Translations under genes and position numbers: made by a program
Source of the DNA: Chlamydia crocodili
GTDB taxonomy: Bacteria; Chlamydiota; Chlamydiia; Chlamydiales; Chlamydiaceae
Assembly: GCF_018343815.1 (NCBI RefSeq)
Contig: NZ_CP060791.1
Location: 80,113 to 144,112, forward strand
DNA length: 64,000 nucleotides
Direction: 5' to 3'
Shown: piece after piece, positions 20,084 to 28,440 of the stretch
Position numbering within the stretch: position 1 is the first letter of the stretch
Layout: each line of letters opens with the position of its first letter
The notes under the pieces: model-generated
What the model was told of the DNA's origin: nothing
What the model saw: the letters and a program-made list of their open reading frames with translations, nothing else
Database searches by the model: none

Positions 20084-20694
20084 AATACGTTCCTATGTTC
20101 TTCTGCTATAAAAATACTCTTCAAAATCTCGTAAGATTTTTCCAAATCATCATTGATAATGACGTATTCAAATTGGTCCGATGCAGCTTGTTCAACGAGA
20201 CTATGCTGCAATCGTTCTTGTCTTTGAGAATCTTTCTCTGATCCTCTATGTTTTAAACGCCTCTCTAGTTCTTCTTGAGAAGGCGCGGAAATAAAAATAG
20301 TGACTGTAGGGATCTTATTTTTTAAAGATAAAGCGCCCTCTACATCAATCACTGCAACCGCATGTTTCCCCGATTTCCAAATCTCATCAATTTCTAAACG
20401 ACTTGTTCCGTAGTACTCTCCAAAAAGCGAAACCCACTCTAAAAAATCATTACTATCCAATCGTTGTTTAAACTCTTCTTGGGAAACAAACCAGTAATCT
20501 ACACCAGAAACTTCTTCAGGACGAGGAGATCGTGTTGTTAAGGATAAGGTTTTTTGAAAAGATTCAGGGAATTCCCGTGCTAACATACGCACTAGTGTAG
20601 TTTTCCCGGCTCCTGCAGGAGCGCTAACAGTAAATAGTTTCGGTGCACACGAAGGTTGATCAGGTGAAAAAGGAACACGAACTTTATCTTTCAT
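20080..20694 (-). CDS. gmk: Guanylate kinase
   Basis: The 204-aa enzyme has the P-loop APAGAGKTTLVRML (about residues 25-37), the GMP-binding TTRSPRPEEVSGVDYWFVS, EWVSLFGEYYGTSR, and the late lid and RLKHRGSEK region. It phosphorylates GMP to GDP using ATP, feeding GTP and dGTP pools. There is an N-terminal extension of about 15 residues before the core. It starts 6 bp after the rnhB stop and overlaps the RpoZ-like gene by 4 bp, so translation is coupled. Confidence 0.97.
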   Translation of the reverse strand: MKDKVRVPFSPDQPSCAPKLFTVSAPAGAGKTTLVRMLAREFPESFQKTLSLTTRSPRPEEVSGVDYWFVSQEEFKQRLDSNDFLEWVSLFGEYYGTSRLEIDEIWKSGKHAVAVIDVEGALSLKNKIPTVTIFISAPSQEELERRLKHRGSEKDSQRQERLQHSLVEQAASDQFEYVIINDDLEKSYEILKSIFIAEEHRNVL

Positions 20695-20700
20695 AAAATA

Positions 20701-21339
20701 CTAGAATACCTGCCTTATGGGAGCAAAACTCTTTCTATGACAATCACAAGGGCCAAAAGCCTTCAATGCAGCTAAATGCGCGGCAGTTCCATAACCTTTA
20801 TGCTTATCAAAGCCATAATTAGGATAGTGTTGATGAAGTTCTCGCATTAAGTCATCTCTATATTCTTTAGCTATTATCGATGCCGCAGCTATAGATGCGG
20901 ATTTTGAATCTCCTTTAATAATCTTCTTACAAGGAATTTTATGGGGTAAATATAGGCCATCTATTAGAAGAAAATCAGGATAAATTGACAGATTTGCTAT
21001 TGCTTTTGCCATAGCTTCCTTGGTTGCTTCAAGAATATTGATCTCATCTATTCTTTCTACAGATACAACTCCAATTCCATAATATACATCTGAATCATTC
21101 AATAGAATATCGCGAATTTTAGCTCTTTCCTTGGGAGTTAACTTTTTACTATCATTCACCCCAGGAAATACCTTACCTCGAGGAAGTATGCAGGCTCCTG
21201 CAACTACAGGCCCTGCTAGAGGGCCTCTTCCGACCTCATCTACTCCAGCTATGATAGAGAAACCCTCATCAAAAACTTCTTCTTCAAAGATAGTTTTTGA
21301 TAGAAATAATTGTTCTTCATCAATAGCTAGTGTCTTCAT
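20701..21339 (-). CDS. rnhB: Ribonuclease HII
   Basis: The 212-aa protein carries the RNase HII signature [21 protein letters not shown] with the catalytic Asp-Glu pair, then LLIDGLYLP and the [20 protein letters not shown] block with another acidic ligand, and [10 protein letters not shown] at the end. It removes RNA from RNA-DNA hybrids and misincorporated ribonucleotides. It follows rplS by about 55 bp and precedes gmk by 6 bp in the minus-strand run. Confidence 0.96.
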   Translation of the reverse strand: MKTLAIDEEQLFLSKTIFEEEVFDEGFSIIAGVDEVGRGPLAGPVVAGACILPRGKVFPGVNDSKKLTPKERAKIRDILLNDSDVYYGIGVVSVERIDEINILEATKEAMAKAIANLSIYPDFLLIDGLYLPHKIPCKKIIKGDSKSASIAAASIIAKEYRDDLMRELHQHYPNYGFDKHKGYGTAAHLAALKAFGPCDCHRKSFAPIRQVF

Positions 21340-21394
21340 AGATCGGTATATCTTAGGTAGAATTCAGAAATCAGCTAAATTCAATAGTAACCAA

Positions 21395-21763
21395 CTATTT
21401 CTTAGCAGCTCTAGGACCAATATATTCTTTAACTTTAGCAGCCTTACCAGTCTTACCTTTCAAGTAGTATAGACGCGCTCGAGAAACTTTACCGCGTTTT
21501 ACTACTTCAATACTTACGATCTTAGGACTATGAAGTAAAAAACTCTTTTCCATACCTTCACCGTAAGCCACGCGGTGCAAAGCAACAGTTTCTCCGGCTC
21601 CTCCGCCTCTACGGGCCATCACTGTTCCTTGGAATACCTGTGTACGTTCTTTACCACCGTCTACAATTTTTGTAGCCACACGAATTGTATCACCCACACG
21701 AAAATCTGTAAGAGCTTCCGTTCGAAGTTGTTCGTCTTGCAATTCTTTAATTAAGTTCCCCAT
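21395..21763 (-). CDS. rplS: Ribosomal protein bL19
   Basis: From ATG 21763 (MGNLIKELQ) it is 122 aa, the family length; AGGTG lies six bases upstream, while a GTG nine bases earlier is less likely. It shows [35 protein letters not shown] and [34 protein letters not shown], the full L19 core. It sits at the subunit interface of the 50S particle. It follows trmD by 24 bp, the widespread rpsP-(rimM)-trmD-rplS operon; rimM is missing here. Confidence 0.97.
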   Translation of the reverse strand: MGNLIKELQDEQLRTEALTDFRVGDTIRVATKIVDGGKERTQVFQGTVMARRGGGAGETVALHRVAYGEGMEKSFLLHSPKIVSIEVVKRGKVSRARLYYLKGKTGKAAKVKEYIGPRAAKK

Positions 21764-21787
21764 ATACTTCACCTAAATTCTCTATTT

Positions 21788-22855
21788 CTATTTTGCCTTT
21801 TTGTAAGAGATCATCCATTGATGTCCGTCAAAATCACGTACTACTCTCACCGCTCCACGATCATCAGCTTGTTCTAGAGTCCCTCCAAGCATCTTCCATC
21901 GTCCTAAAAAATTAAAAAAATCGTCCTCACAATCCAATCGAAGCGACAAAATGGCTGTATTTTTATTTTCTAACCCTACTTCTTGCAAATGTAGAACCAT
22001 TTGCGTCTTTCCCGGGATTTGTAGTTTATCATTGCCAGGTTGATTTAATCTAAACATCTTAGAATAAAATTTGCGAGATCGCTGTACATCTTCCACCTTT
22101 AAAACTACAGCACTCTCCCCTTCTAATGTACACCGTTTTGGATCTTCTTCCTGTGGGAAAATTTCCTTGTTCTCTCGATCATAAAGATAGCGCACATATA
22201 AATCAGGGCGCCTTTCTCGGGTTCTATCTAAACTTACTTTCTTTCTCCATCGAGCAATTGCTTGATGGTCTCCTTGAAGAAGCACTTGGGGAACCTCTTT
22301 ACCTTCAAATACTCGAGGACGTGTATATTGAGGTCCCTCTAATAATCCATTTTCTAGAGAATCTTTTTCCGCACTTTCCTGGTTTCCCAAAACTCCGGGG
22401 ATAAACCGAGATAAAGCATCGATTACGACTAAAGCAGCAATTCCACCATTAGTTAAAACATAATCTCCGATACTTATCTCTTCATCCACTTCACTTTCTA
22501 AAGCTCTTTCGTCAATTCCTTCATAGTGCCCACATAAGAATATCAAATGAGAACACTTCGCCAATTCTCGGCTCTTTTGTGCTGTTAAAAGCATTCCTTG
22601 AGGAGAAAGATGTATTACCCTGGTATCACTTCTTTTAATATGTCGTATTGCCTGTACTACAGGCTCTGCCATAAGAAGCATTCCATCATTATTAAATGGA
22701 GCGTCATCTACTTGCTTCCACTTTCCTAATCCAAAATCTCGTATATCTCTGGATTGAATTTTTAACAGCCCGTTCTTAATAGCCCTGCCCAAAATACTGG
22801 AACGTAAGGGGCTATCAAAATAGTCTGGGAATAAAGAAAGTATCTCGATCTCCAT
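21788..22855 (-). CDS. trmD: tRNA (guanine37-N1)-methyltransferase TrmD with C-terminal VOC-like domain
   Basis: The 355-aa product is about 100 residues longer than most TrmD. Residues 1-235 are canonical: [28 protein letters not shown], the knotted SAM site [11 protein letters not shown] and [19 protein letters not shown]. It makes m1G37 in tRNAs that read CNN codons, preventing +1 frameshifting. Residues about 247-352 form an added domain ([18 protein letters not shown], then [14 protein letters not shown]) with the pattern of the glyoxalase/bleomycin-resistance (VOC) fold; obvious metal ligands are not conserved, so a structural role is possible. It lies between rpsP (14 bp) and rplS. Confidence 0.93.
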   Translation of the reverse strand: MEIEILSLFPDYFDSPLRSSILGRAIKNGLLKIQSRDIRDFGLGKWKQVDDAPFNNDGMLLMAEPVVQAIRHIKRSDTRVIHLSPQGMLLTAQKSRELAKCSHLIFLCGHYEGIDERALESEVDEEISIGDYVLTNGGIAALVVIDALSRFIPGVLGNQESAEKDSLENGLLEGPQYTRPRVFEGKEVPQVLLQGDHQAIARWRKKVSLDRTRERRPDLYVRYLYDRENKEIFPQEEDPKRCTLEGESAVVLKVEDVQRSRKFYSKMFRLNQPGNDKLQIPGKTQMVLHLQEVGLENKNTAILSLRLDCEDDFFNFLGRWKMLGGTLEQADDRGAVRVVRDFDGHQWMISYKKAK

Positions 22856-22869
22856 CCCAACCCTAAAAA

Positions 22870-23229
22870 CTATTTCGCAACAGCTTTTACAGCTTCAGCT
22901 CTTTTTGAAGCACGACGTTGACGATAAGCGCGACGTTTCTGACATATAGCAGCTTTACGAGCAGTTTGTTTAGCCATCAATTCGCTATAAACTCCAGGAG
23001 CGCCTTGTCTAATCAAAACAGCAGCTTTTTCTGTAAGTTCAGCACCTTGACTCAACCAATGGAAAATTCTATCACTTTTCAATTGATAGTTAACAGCACT
23101 ATGAGGATCGTACCAACCTAATAATTCTATGTATCTACCATCACGAGGAGACTCAACATCAGCAAGTACTAATCTATAGACTACGTGATTTCTTCGCCCT
23201 TGTTGTCGTAAACGAATTTTTAACGCCAC
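22870..23229 (-). CDS. rpsP: Ribosomal protein bS16
   Basis: This 119-aa protein has the bS16 core [42 protein letters not shown], then [26 protein letters not shown]. The basic C-terminal tail (about residues 88-119) is longer than the E. coli protein (82 aa). It overlaps the ffh stop by 10 bp, consistent with coupled translation, and is followed by trmD. Confidence 0.97.
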   Translation of the reverse strand: MALKIRLRQQGRRNHVVYRLVLADVESPRDGRYIELLGWYDPHSAVNYQLKSDRIFHWLSQGAELTEKAAVLIRQGAPGVYSELMAKQTARKAAICQKRRAYRQRRASKRAEAVKAVAK

Positions 23230-24563
23230 AGGTTTCCTCCAGACATTTTCTTTTTCATTTGTTCTATTCTCTCTTTACTCATATTTTTGAAAAACTTTTT
23301 AGATTGTGCCATACGCTTACGGAACTGGTTTACATCACCTAAAGTCAATCCGCAGCCAGCAGCTATTCTTTTCATGCGACTCATGTCTAGATCAACTCCC
23401 TCTTTTCTTTCTTGGGGAGTCATAGAAAGGATAATCGCTTCTGTTTTTTTCATATGCTCTTCAGAATCCGCTATATCTTTATCGCTAGGTTTAGCACCGC
23501 CAAAACTCGGCATCATCCCCATAAGCTTTCTAAGTGGACCCATACGTCGAAACGCCTTTATCTGTTTATAATAATCTTCATAAGTGAAGGTCGATTCTAT
23601 TAATTTTTTCCCAAGCTCTTCGTCCTCTTCTTCAGAAATACATTCACGCATTTTTTGGACAAAATGCACGGTGTCTCCCATACCTAAAATGCGATCCGCC
23701 ATAGATTCAGCATTAAAAAGTCGAAGATCTTGTATTTTCTCACCACAGCCTTCAAATTTTATTGGTTTTCCCAATAAACTTTTCATCGACAATACAGCTC
23801 CGGCTCTAGCATCTCCATCTGTCATGGAGATAATTACTCCTGTGAGATCTAAATAATCATCAAACGCTTTGGCTGTGGTAACAGCGTCCTGTCCCATAGC
23901 CAAGTTCATAACAAATAGCCGTTCACATGATTTAGAGATTTTTTGTATGGAAACCAATTCTTCCATCAACACTTCATCCACATGCAATCGGCCTGCTGTA
24001 TCAATCAAAATAAGATCATGACCATGCTGTTTTGCATAGTCTAAAGCCTGAGAAACTACTTTCACAGGATCCTGACCTTCGCTATTATACAGTTCGGCTT
24101 GGGTTTTTGAAATCAAGTTTCTTAATTGATCTATTGCTGCAAAGCGTTTTAAATCGCAGGGAACAACTAATACCTTCTTTGCCTTGCGTTCCTCTAGAAC
24201 ATAGGCAGCGAGTTTAGCACATGTCGTAGTTTTTCCCGTTCCTTGTAAGCCACAAAGTAAAATAACCCCAGGATTCCCTGAAGTAACTAAGTCGGCCTTG
24301 CCTCCAAGCAATTCTGTCAATTCTTCATGCAAATATCGTATAAACTGCTGTCCGGGAGAAACATGTTTCCATACTTCCTCTCCGAGAATTTTTTCCTTTA
24401 CCTTAGCAATAAAACTTTTGACGACATGGTAATTCACATCGGCGTCTAGTAGGGCTAAGCGGACTTCCCGGATCGCTTCAGAGATATTTTCTTCAGTAAT
24501 TCTACGAGAGGAAACCAGCGAAGAAAAAATTGAGGATAGTTTTTGCGATAAAGAACTGATCAT
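23220..24563 (-). CDS. ffh: Signal recognition particle protein Ffh (SRP54 GTPase)
   Basis: The 447-aa protein has the N domain, then the G domain with CGLQGTGKTTTCAKLA (P-loop near residue 110), LIDTAGRLH, the TMTD-like ISMTDGDARAGAVLS, and KFEGCGEKIQDLRLF. The methionine-rich M domain follows (RRMGPLRKLMGMMPSFG, later MSRMKRIAAGCG, QFRKRMAQSKKFFKNM). It binds signal sequences of nascent membrane proteins together with 4.5S RNA and docks to FtsY. It starts 26 bp after prmC. The RNA partner is not in this window. Confidence 0.97.
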   Translation of the reverse strand: MISSLSQKLSSIFSSLVSSRRITEENISEAIREVRLALLDADVNYHVVKSFIAKVKEKILGEEVWKHVSPGQQFIRYLHEELTELLGGKADLVTSGNPGVILLCGLQGTGKTTTCAKLAAYVLEERKAKKVLVVPCDLKRFAAIDQLRNLISKTQAELYNSEGQDPVKVVSQALDYAKQHGHDLILIDTAGRLHVDEVLMEELVSIQKISKSCERLFVMNLAMGQDAVTTAKAFDDYLDLTGVIISMTDGDARAGAVLSMKSLLGKPIKFEGCGEKIQDLRLFNAESMADRILGMGDTVHFVQKMRECISEEEDEELGKKLIESTFTYEDYYKQIKAFRRMGPLRKLMGMMPSFGGAKPSDKDIADSEEHMKKTEAIILSMTPQERKEGVDLDMSRMKRIAAGCGLTLGDVNQFRKRMAQSKKFFKNMSKERIEQMKKKMSGGNLWR

Positions 24564-24589
24564 CTACTCAGCAAAAATCAAGAATAATC

Positions 24590-25441
24590 TCATGAGGATA
24601 CAGTATCGCTTGCATGATTTTCAAGAAAAAAAAACCTATCGCATCCCGAGAGATCTTGATGTATACTTCCTGAGATACCTTGATTTGCAAAAATTCTTTT
24701 TACAGCATTCCCTTGCTTATAGCCAATTTCCAGCCAACCGACGCCTCTAGGGGACAAAATACTATTCAGCTCATTAGCAATTCGTTCATAAAATTCTAAT
24801 CCAGAATTGCCTCCAGCTAAAGCTTTCCACGGCTCATGACAACGAACCTCGGGATCCGTACGTAAGATCTCATCGAAAGAAAGATAGGGAGGATTACAAA
24901 CAAAAGCATCTCCAGGGCAAGAATACGGAGAAAATAAGTCCCCATTAAAGATTTCAATATTTAAATTATTTTTAAATGCATTTGTCTTAGCTACAGTGAC
25001 TGCTTTTGGGCAAATATCTGAAAGAATAACTTTAATATTGGGGCAATATTTTTTTATAGATAATCCCAAACAACCACTTCCACAACAAACATCATAAAAT
25101 GTTTGAATATGAGGATGTTTGCTTAAATATTTTATAATCAGTTCGGCCAATAATTCTGTTTCCATTCTAGGGATAAGGACACGAGAATCCACTTCCAAAT
25201 TCAGACCCAAAAAATTCACACTACCATGAATATATGCTGTTGGATAACGTCTGGATCTTTTTTGAATGCGACTCCAATAAATTGGGATAAGATCCTCATC
25301 TAATAGAATAGTGGCTAATTGTGTCCTGGAACTAATTCCAAGAAAGTCCATTAAAATATCTGCAGCCTCTCTATCAGGAAAAGCTACACCCCGATACTTT
25401 AAATATGCAGCAGCCTCTTTAAGAAGTCTCTTCGTTTCCAT
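24590..25441 (-). CDS. prmC: Release-factor glutamine methyltransferase PrmC (HemK)
   Basis: From ATG 25441 ([14 protein letters not shown]) it encodes 283 aa; the open frame reaches 25468 but the extension lies inside prfA. It has the N-terminal helical domain, [14 protein letters not shown], the SAM-binding [17 protein letters not shown] (the usual D-x-G-x-G-x-G is here D-x-C-C-G-S-G) and the NPPY catalytic motif ([10 protein letters not shown]). PrmC methylates the GGQ glutamine of RF1 and RF2. It overlaps prfA by 23 bp, so enzyme and substrate are co-translated. Confidence 0.95.
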   Translation of the reverse strand: METKRLLKEAAAYLKYRGVAFPDREAADILMDFLGISSRTQLATILLDEDLIPIYWSRIQKRSRRYPTAYIHGSVNFLGLNLEVDSRVLIPRMETELLAELIIKYLSKHPHIQTFYDVCCGSGCLGLSIKKYCPNIKVILSDICPKAVTVAKTNAFKNNLNIEIFNGDLFSPYSCPGDAFVCNPPYLSFDEILRTDPEVRCHEPWKALAGGNSGLEFYERIANELNSILSPRGVGWLEIGYKQGNAVKRIFANQGISGSIHQDLSGCDRFFFLENHASDTVSS

Positions 25442-26507
25442 TATGTTGCAAGAGCTGATGATAAGCATGACTAACTAAAGCAGAAGTGATAGCATCTAAA
25501 TCCCCTTCCATAACTCTATCTAAGTTATAAAGAGTAAGACCTATCCTATGATCAGTCACGCGATTTTGTGAAAAATTATACGTACGTATTCTTTCCGAAC
25601 GATCTCCACTACCCACTTGAGCTGAGCGCATAGCGGAAGCTTCTTTATGGCGTCGCTGCATTTCTGCATCCCGTATTCTTGCCTTTAAAATACGCATAGC
25701 CTTGGCTTTATTCTTATGTTGACTACGCTCGTCTTGACAAGTAACAACAACACCTGTGGGTATATGAGTGATTCGAACTGCAGAATCAGTAACGTTTACG
25801 TGCTGACCCCCTGCCCCAGAAGCCCTAAAGGTATCTATTTTTAAATCTTTCTCATCAATAAAGACTTCGTCATCGTCTTCTGCAGGCTCTGGCAATACAG
25901 CAACAGTAATTGCAGAAGTATGCACACGACCTTGCGTTTCAGTCTCAGGAACTCTTTGCACGCGATGTGTTCCAGCTTCATACTGTAGTAAACGTTTTAC
26001 TCCTGTTCCCGATATACCCATTACATATTCTTTATACCCGCCAATATCAGACTCAGAAGAAGAAAGGACTTCATATTTCCAATCTTTTGAAGATGCATAC
26101 AGATGATACATCCGGACACAGTCTCCGACGAAAAGAGCTGCCTCGTCTCCACCAGTACCCGCACGCAATTCCATAATAACATTTAAATCATCATCTGGAT
26201 CTGGTGGGACTAATAGATTCTCTAAAACTTTATACAGTTTATCAATTTCAACTTTTCCTGATTGAATACCCTCTTCTAACATAGCGATCATTTCAGGATC
26301 TTTTTCTTGAACTAATGCTTCTCTATCATCATTGAGAACTTTTTCCTGTCCTAAAACCTTATCATATACGTTCTTTAATTCAGAAAGACGCGCATGCTCC
26401 TTACTCAAGCTACTATACTCTTTAGGATTTTCAAAAATTTCTGGGTTAGAGATTTTAACTTCCACTTCCTCTAGACGCTTCAAATACTCTAAAATCTTTT
26501 TTTCCAT
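25419..26507 (-). CDS. prfA: Peptide chain release factor 1
   Basis: The 362-aa factor contains the catalytic GGQ at residues 233-235 ([20 protein letters not shown]), the PxT-type stop-codon recognition region just before it ([25 protein letters not shown], where PET matches the RF1 PxT motif rather than the RF2 SPF), and the [10 protein letters not shown] block. It reads UAA and UAG. It is the first gene of the minus-strand run ending at metG; a gap of 425 bp and the rpmE terminator separate it from rpmE. Confidence 0.97.
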   Translation of the reverse strand: MEKKILEYLKRLEEVEVKISNPEIFENPKEYSSLSKEHARLSELKNVYDKVLGQEKVLNDDREALVQEKDPEMIAMLEEGIQSGKVEIDKLYKVLENLLVPPDPDDDLNVIMELRAGTGGDEAALFVGDCVRMYHLYASSKDWKYEVLSSSESDIGGYKEYVMGISGTGVKRLLQYEAGTHRVQRVPETETQGRVHTSAITVAVLPEPAEDDDEVFIDEKDLKIDTFRASGAGGQHVNVTDSAVRITHIPTGVVVTCQDERSQHKNKAKAMRILKARIRDAEMQRRHKEASAMRSAQVGSGDRSERIRTYNFSQNRVTDHRIGLTLYNLDRVMEGDLDAITSALVSHAYHQLLQHNGNEETS

Positions 26508-26932
26508 GAATTACTTCTCAATCAAGAGTTCCTGACATACTTCTCGAATTGAATACCGAGGAGCTTTTAAGTTAACTTTTCAAATTCTTTACCCATTGAA
26601 GTTTTACAAGTTTCCTTCTTCAATATCGCAATTATTGAAAATTAGAGAACAAGTTAACGCTCTGTAGGGCATAGAGAACATTATTAACACAAGAAGATTT
26701 TCAATCACCTTGTGGTCAACATCATGAGTCAATGTTTTATCATATCCTGTCAATATGAGTCACTGCAAACGAAAAAAACATTCCAACAACTATTGGAAGA
26801 CAAAAATATATACTAAAGGGATATAAATATTTCCGAATGAAACATTAAATAAAAAAACACGTTTCAATATCTCCTAGATCAAAGAGAATGATAACGTGTT
26901 TATACAAAAAGATTAGAATTTAATAGAAAAGA
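26508..26932. other. 425-bp gap between rpmE and prfA
   Basis: On the minus strand it holds the rpmE terminator (26848-26901) and presumably the promoter of the prfA operon. No small gene or structured RNA was recognised; the DNA is very AT-rich. Confidence 0.5.
26848..26901 (-). terminator. Rho-independent terminator after rpmE
   Basis: Read on the minus strand, AAACACGTT (26901-26893) pairs perfectly with AACGTGTTT (26863-26855) around a 29-nt loop and is followed by more T. The long loop lowers confidence. Confidence 0.65.
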
Positions 26933-27259
26933 CTATTTCTTTTTCTTTATGGAAGTTTTTTTCTTAGCTTTAGCAACAGGCTGTTCTTCTACAGAAGCTT
27001 GAGCAGGTTGCGCAGGTTTTGCATTGCTGTAACGTTTCAAGAACTTATCTACCCGGCCTTCGGCATCCACTAATCTCTTACTTCCTGTGAAGAAAGGATG
27101 TGAAGAGGAGGACACACTGACGTAGCATACAGGATACTCTTGTCCTTCATAAACTTCCGTCTTATCGCTCTGATATGTAGATCCGCAAACAAATTTATAT
27201 CCTGTAGAAGAATCTACAAATAAAACTTTGTTATATTCGGGATGAGTGTTCTTTTTCAT
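26933..27259 (-). CDS. rpmE: Ribosomal protein bL31 with Lys-rich C-terminal tail
   Basis: The 108-aa protein has the type-B-like beginning [28 protein letters not shown] and the shared [10 protein letters not shown] and [10 protein letters not shown] core. The CxxC zinc pair of type A is absent; single Cys residues occur at VCG and VCY. From about residue 78 it carries a low-complexity Pro/Ala then Lys tail ([13 protein letters not shown]) not present in E. coli. It is a large-subunit protein near the central protuberance. It is divergent from the hypothetical gene at 27344 and ends at a terminator. Confidence 0.93.
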   Translation of the reverse strand: MKKNTHPEYNKVLFVDSSTGYKFVCGSTYQSDKTEVYEGQEYPVCYVSVSSSSHPFFTGSKRLVDAEGRVDKFLKRYSNAKPAQPAQASVEEQPVAKAKKKTSIKKKK

Positions 27260-27343
27260 ATTGACAACTCCAAAATCACCATCTTATGGTATGTGGGAAA
27301 TAACATCATGAAATACTAAAGGAAAAGTGTACAGAAATACCTT

Positions 27344-28093
27344 ATGAAAAAGCAAGAAAAAATACGCTTATCACCTCTGTTTCAGAGACTTTTTATTTTA
27401 GCAATTTTCCTCTATCCGTTTTCTGCCTTCACTGAAACTCCCCTCTCTTTAAAACAAAATATTTTTCGTGCGCGAACTGGGGACTACGCTGTTTTCAGCA
27501 AGGGAGTTCAAAAGTTTTTTTTATTTGTAAAATCTGTGTCTTCCAACATTGTATGGATAGAAATGACAGAATTCCCACACTTATCTCAGCAAGATCGAAC
27601 CTTGGTACAAAATACACCATGGAAAAACTTAATTAACAATTTACATTCCCCCAGAAGAGTTTTTTTAATATCTCTATCAAAAAAAGATACTCATATCTTT
27701 TGTTTGAATCCAAAAACTCAGCAACTACGGCGCTTGCAATCAGAAGATCTTCCTATTTTCTCTACACTCTTACAACTTTCTTTAAATGAAGCACCTGATC
27801 ATTTAATAAAAAGACAGGGTAAAAACCGCGATCCGTGGTCACCTAGAATTACTATAGAGGGAAATCATTCTCTTAAAATGCCTGCTCAAGCTTGGTGCGC
27901 GAGTTGGCCTAAAGATTCATCCGTTTTATCAGGAAAAAATGTACTCATGTATTTCACAGCTTGTGAAATCTCTGTTTTCCCCTTATGGACTAGCATAGAA
28001 ACCCCAAAAGGGACAGTTGTTTTAAGAACTATTGATGTGGGTCACGAAGCTATATCTCCCTACTCTTATACTCTTCCCGAGATTAAAGAATAA
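27344..28093 (+). CDS. Secreted hypothetical protein (CT021-like)
   Basis: The 249-aa product begins with a basic stretch and a hydrophobic segment (LFQRLFILAIFLYPFSAFTET), a likely cleavable signal peptide ending near residue 30. The rest shows no recognised domain: RARTGDYAVFSKGVQKFFLFVKSV, then WCASWPKDSSVLSGKNVLMYFTACEISVFPLW near the end. Position between rpmE and lepB matches C. trachomatis CT021 (memory). Location in the periplasm is inferred. No terminator was recognised after the stop; transcription could continue toward lepB. Confidence 0.75.
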   Translation: MKKQEKIRLSPLFQRLFILAIFLYPFSAFTETPLSLKQNIFRARTGDYAVFSKGVQKFFLFVKSVSSNIVWIEMTEFPHLSQQDRTLVQNTPWKNLINNLHSPRRVFLISLSKKDTHIFCLNPKTQQLRRLQSEDLPIFSTLLQLSLNEAPDHLIKRQGKNRDPWSPRITIEGNHSLKMPAQAWCASWPKDSSVLSGKNVLMYFTACEISVFPLWTSIETPKGTVVLRTIDVGHEAISPYSYTLPEIKE

Positions 28094-28190
28094 ACCGGAT
28101 GGGCAAACCTATTTCAAAGTGGTTTCTAGACATTTTTATAGATTAAGTCTTAAAAAATACGAAATTTTTAAACTTATCTAGAAAATATTT

Positions 28191-28218
28191 TTGATTGAAA
28201 AATCTGATACAGTAAAAT
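28191..28218 (+). promoter_or_regulatory. Candidate sigma66 promoter of lepB leader
   Basis: TTGATT (28191-28196), 16-nt spacer, TAAAAT (28213-28218). It would give a leader of about 190 nt before lepB, containing the structures listed separately. Confidence 0.45.
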
Positions 28219-28245
28219 AGCGGTCAAGGCTTTTGTTAAATGCCC

Positions 28246-28278
28246 ATATTTTAATTTTTAATGTTACAATTAAAATAT
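28246..28278 (+). other. AT-rich stem-loop in lepB leader
   Basis: ATATTTTAATT (28246-28256) and AATTAAAATAT (28268-28278) are perfect inverted repeats; the flanking C28245-G28279 extends the stem to 12 bp. The loop is 11 nt. The start codon of the small leader ORF (28261) lies in the loop. Confidence 0.7.
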
Positions 28279-28440
28279 GCAGCAAAACTTTTGTCTATTT
28301 CAGGTGCGCTAAATATAGCCACTATTTCGATTAGGGGAACGCCCTTTTCGAACCCTCATTTAAATGAGGACTCTCAAACTCAGAAAGAAATTAAGGGTTT
28401 CACTAGGCATCTTCATGAGACATCGGTATTCCTTAAATAA
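28261..28440 (+). CDS. Possible 59-aa leader ORF overlapping the lepB start
   Basis: An open frame of 59 codons starts MLQLKYAAKLLSISG and ends HETSVFLK, its stop lying 26 bases inside lepB. It has no close Shine-Dalgarno and no recognised domain, and could be chance or a coupling/attenuation ORF. Its codons 32-37 are formed by a perfect 16-bp palindrome. Low confidence as a true gene. Confidence 0.25.
   Translation: MLQLKYAAKLLSISGALNIATISIRGTPFSNPHLNEDSQTQKEIKGFTRHLHETSVFLK
28354..28369. repeat. Perfect 16-bp palindrome upstream of lepB
   Basis: CCTCATTT followed directly by AAATGAGG, centred 54 bases before the lepB ATG. It could be a dimeric-repressor site or an RNA hairpin without a loop. 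Confidence 0.8.
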
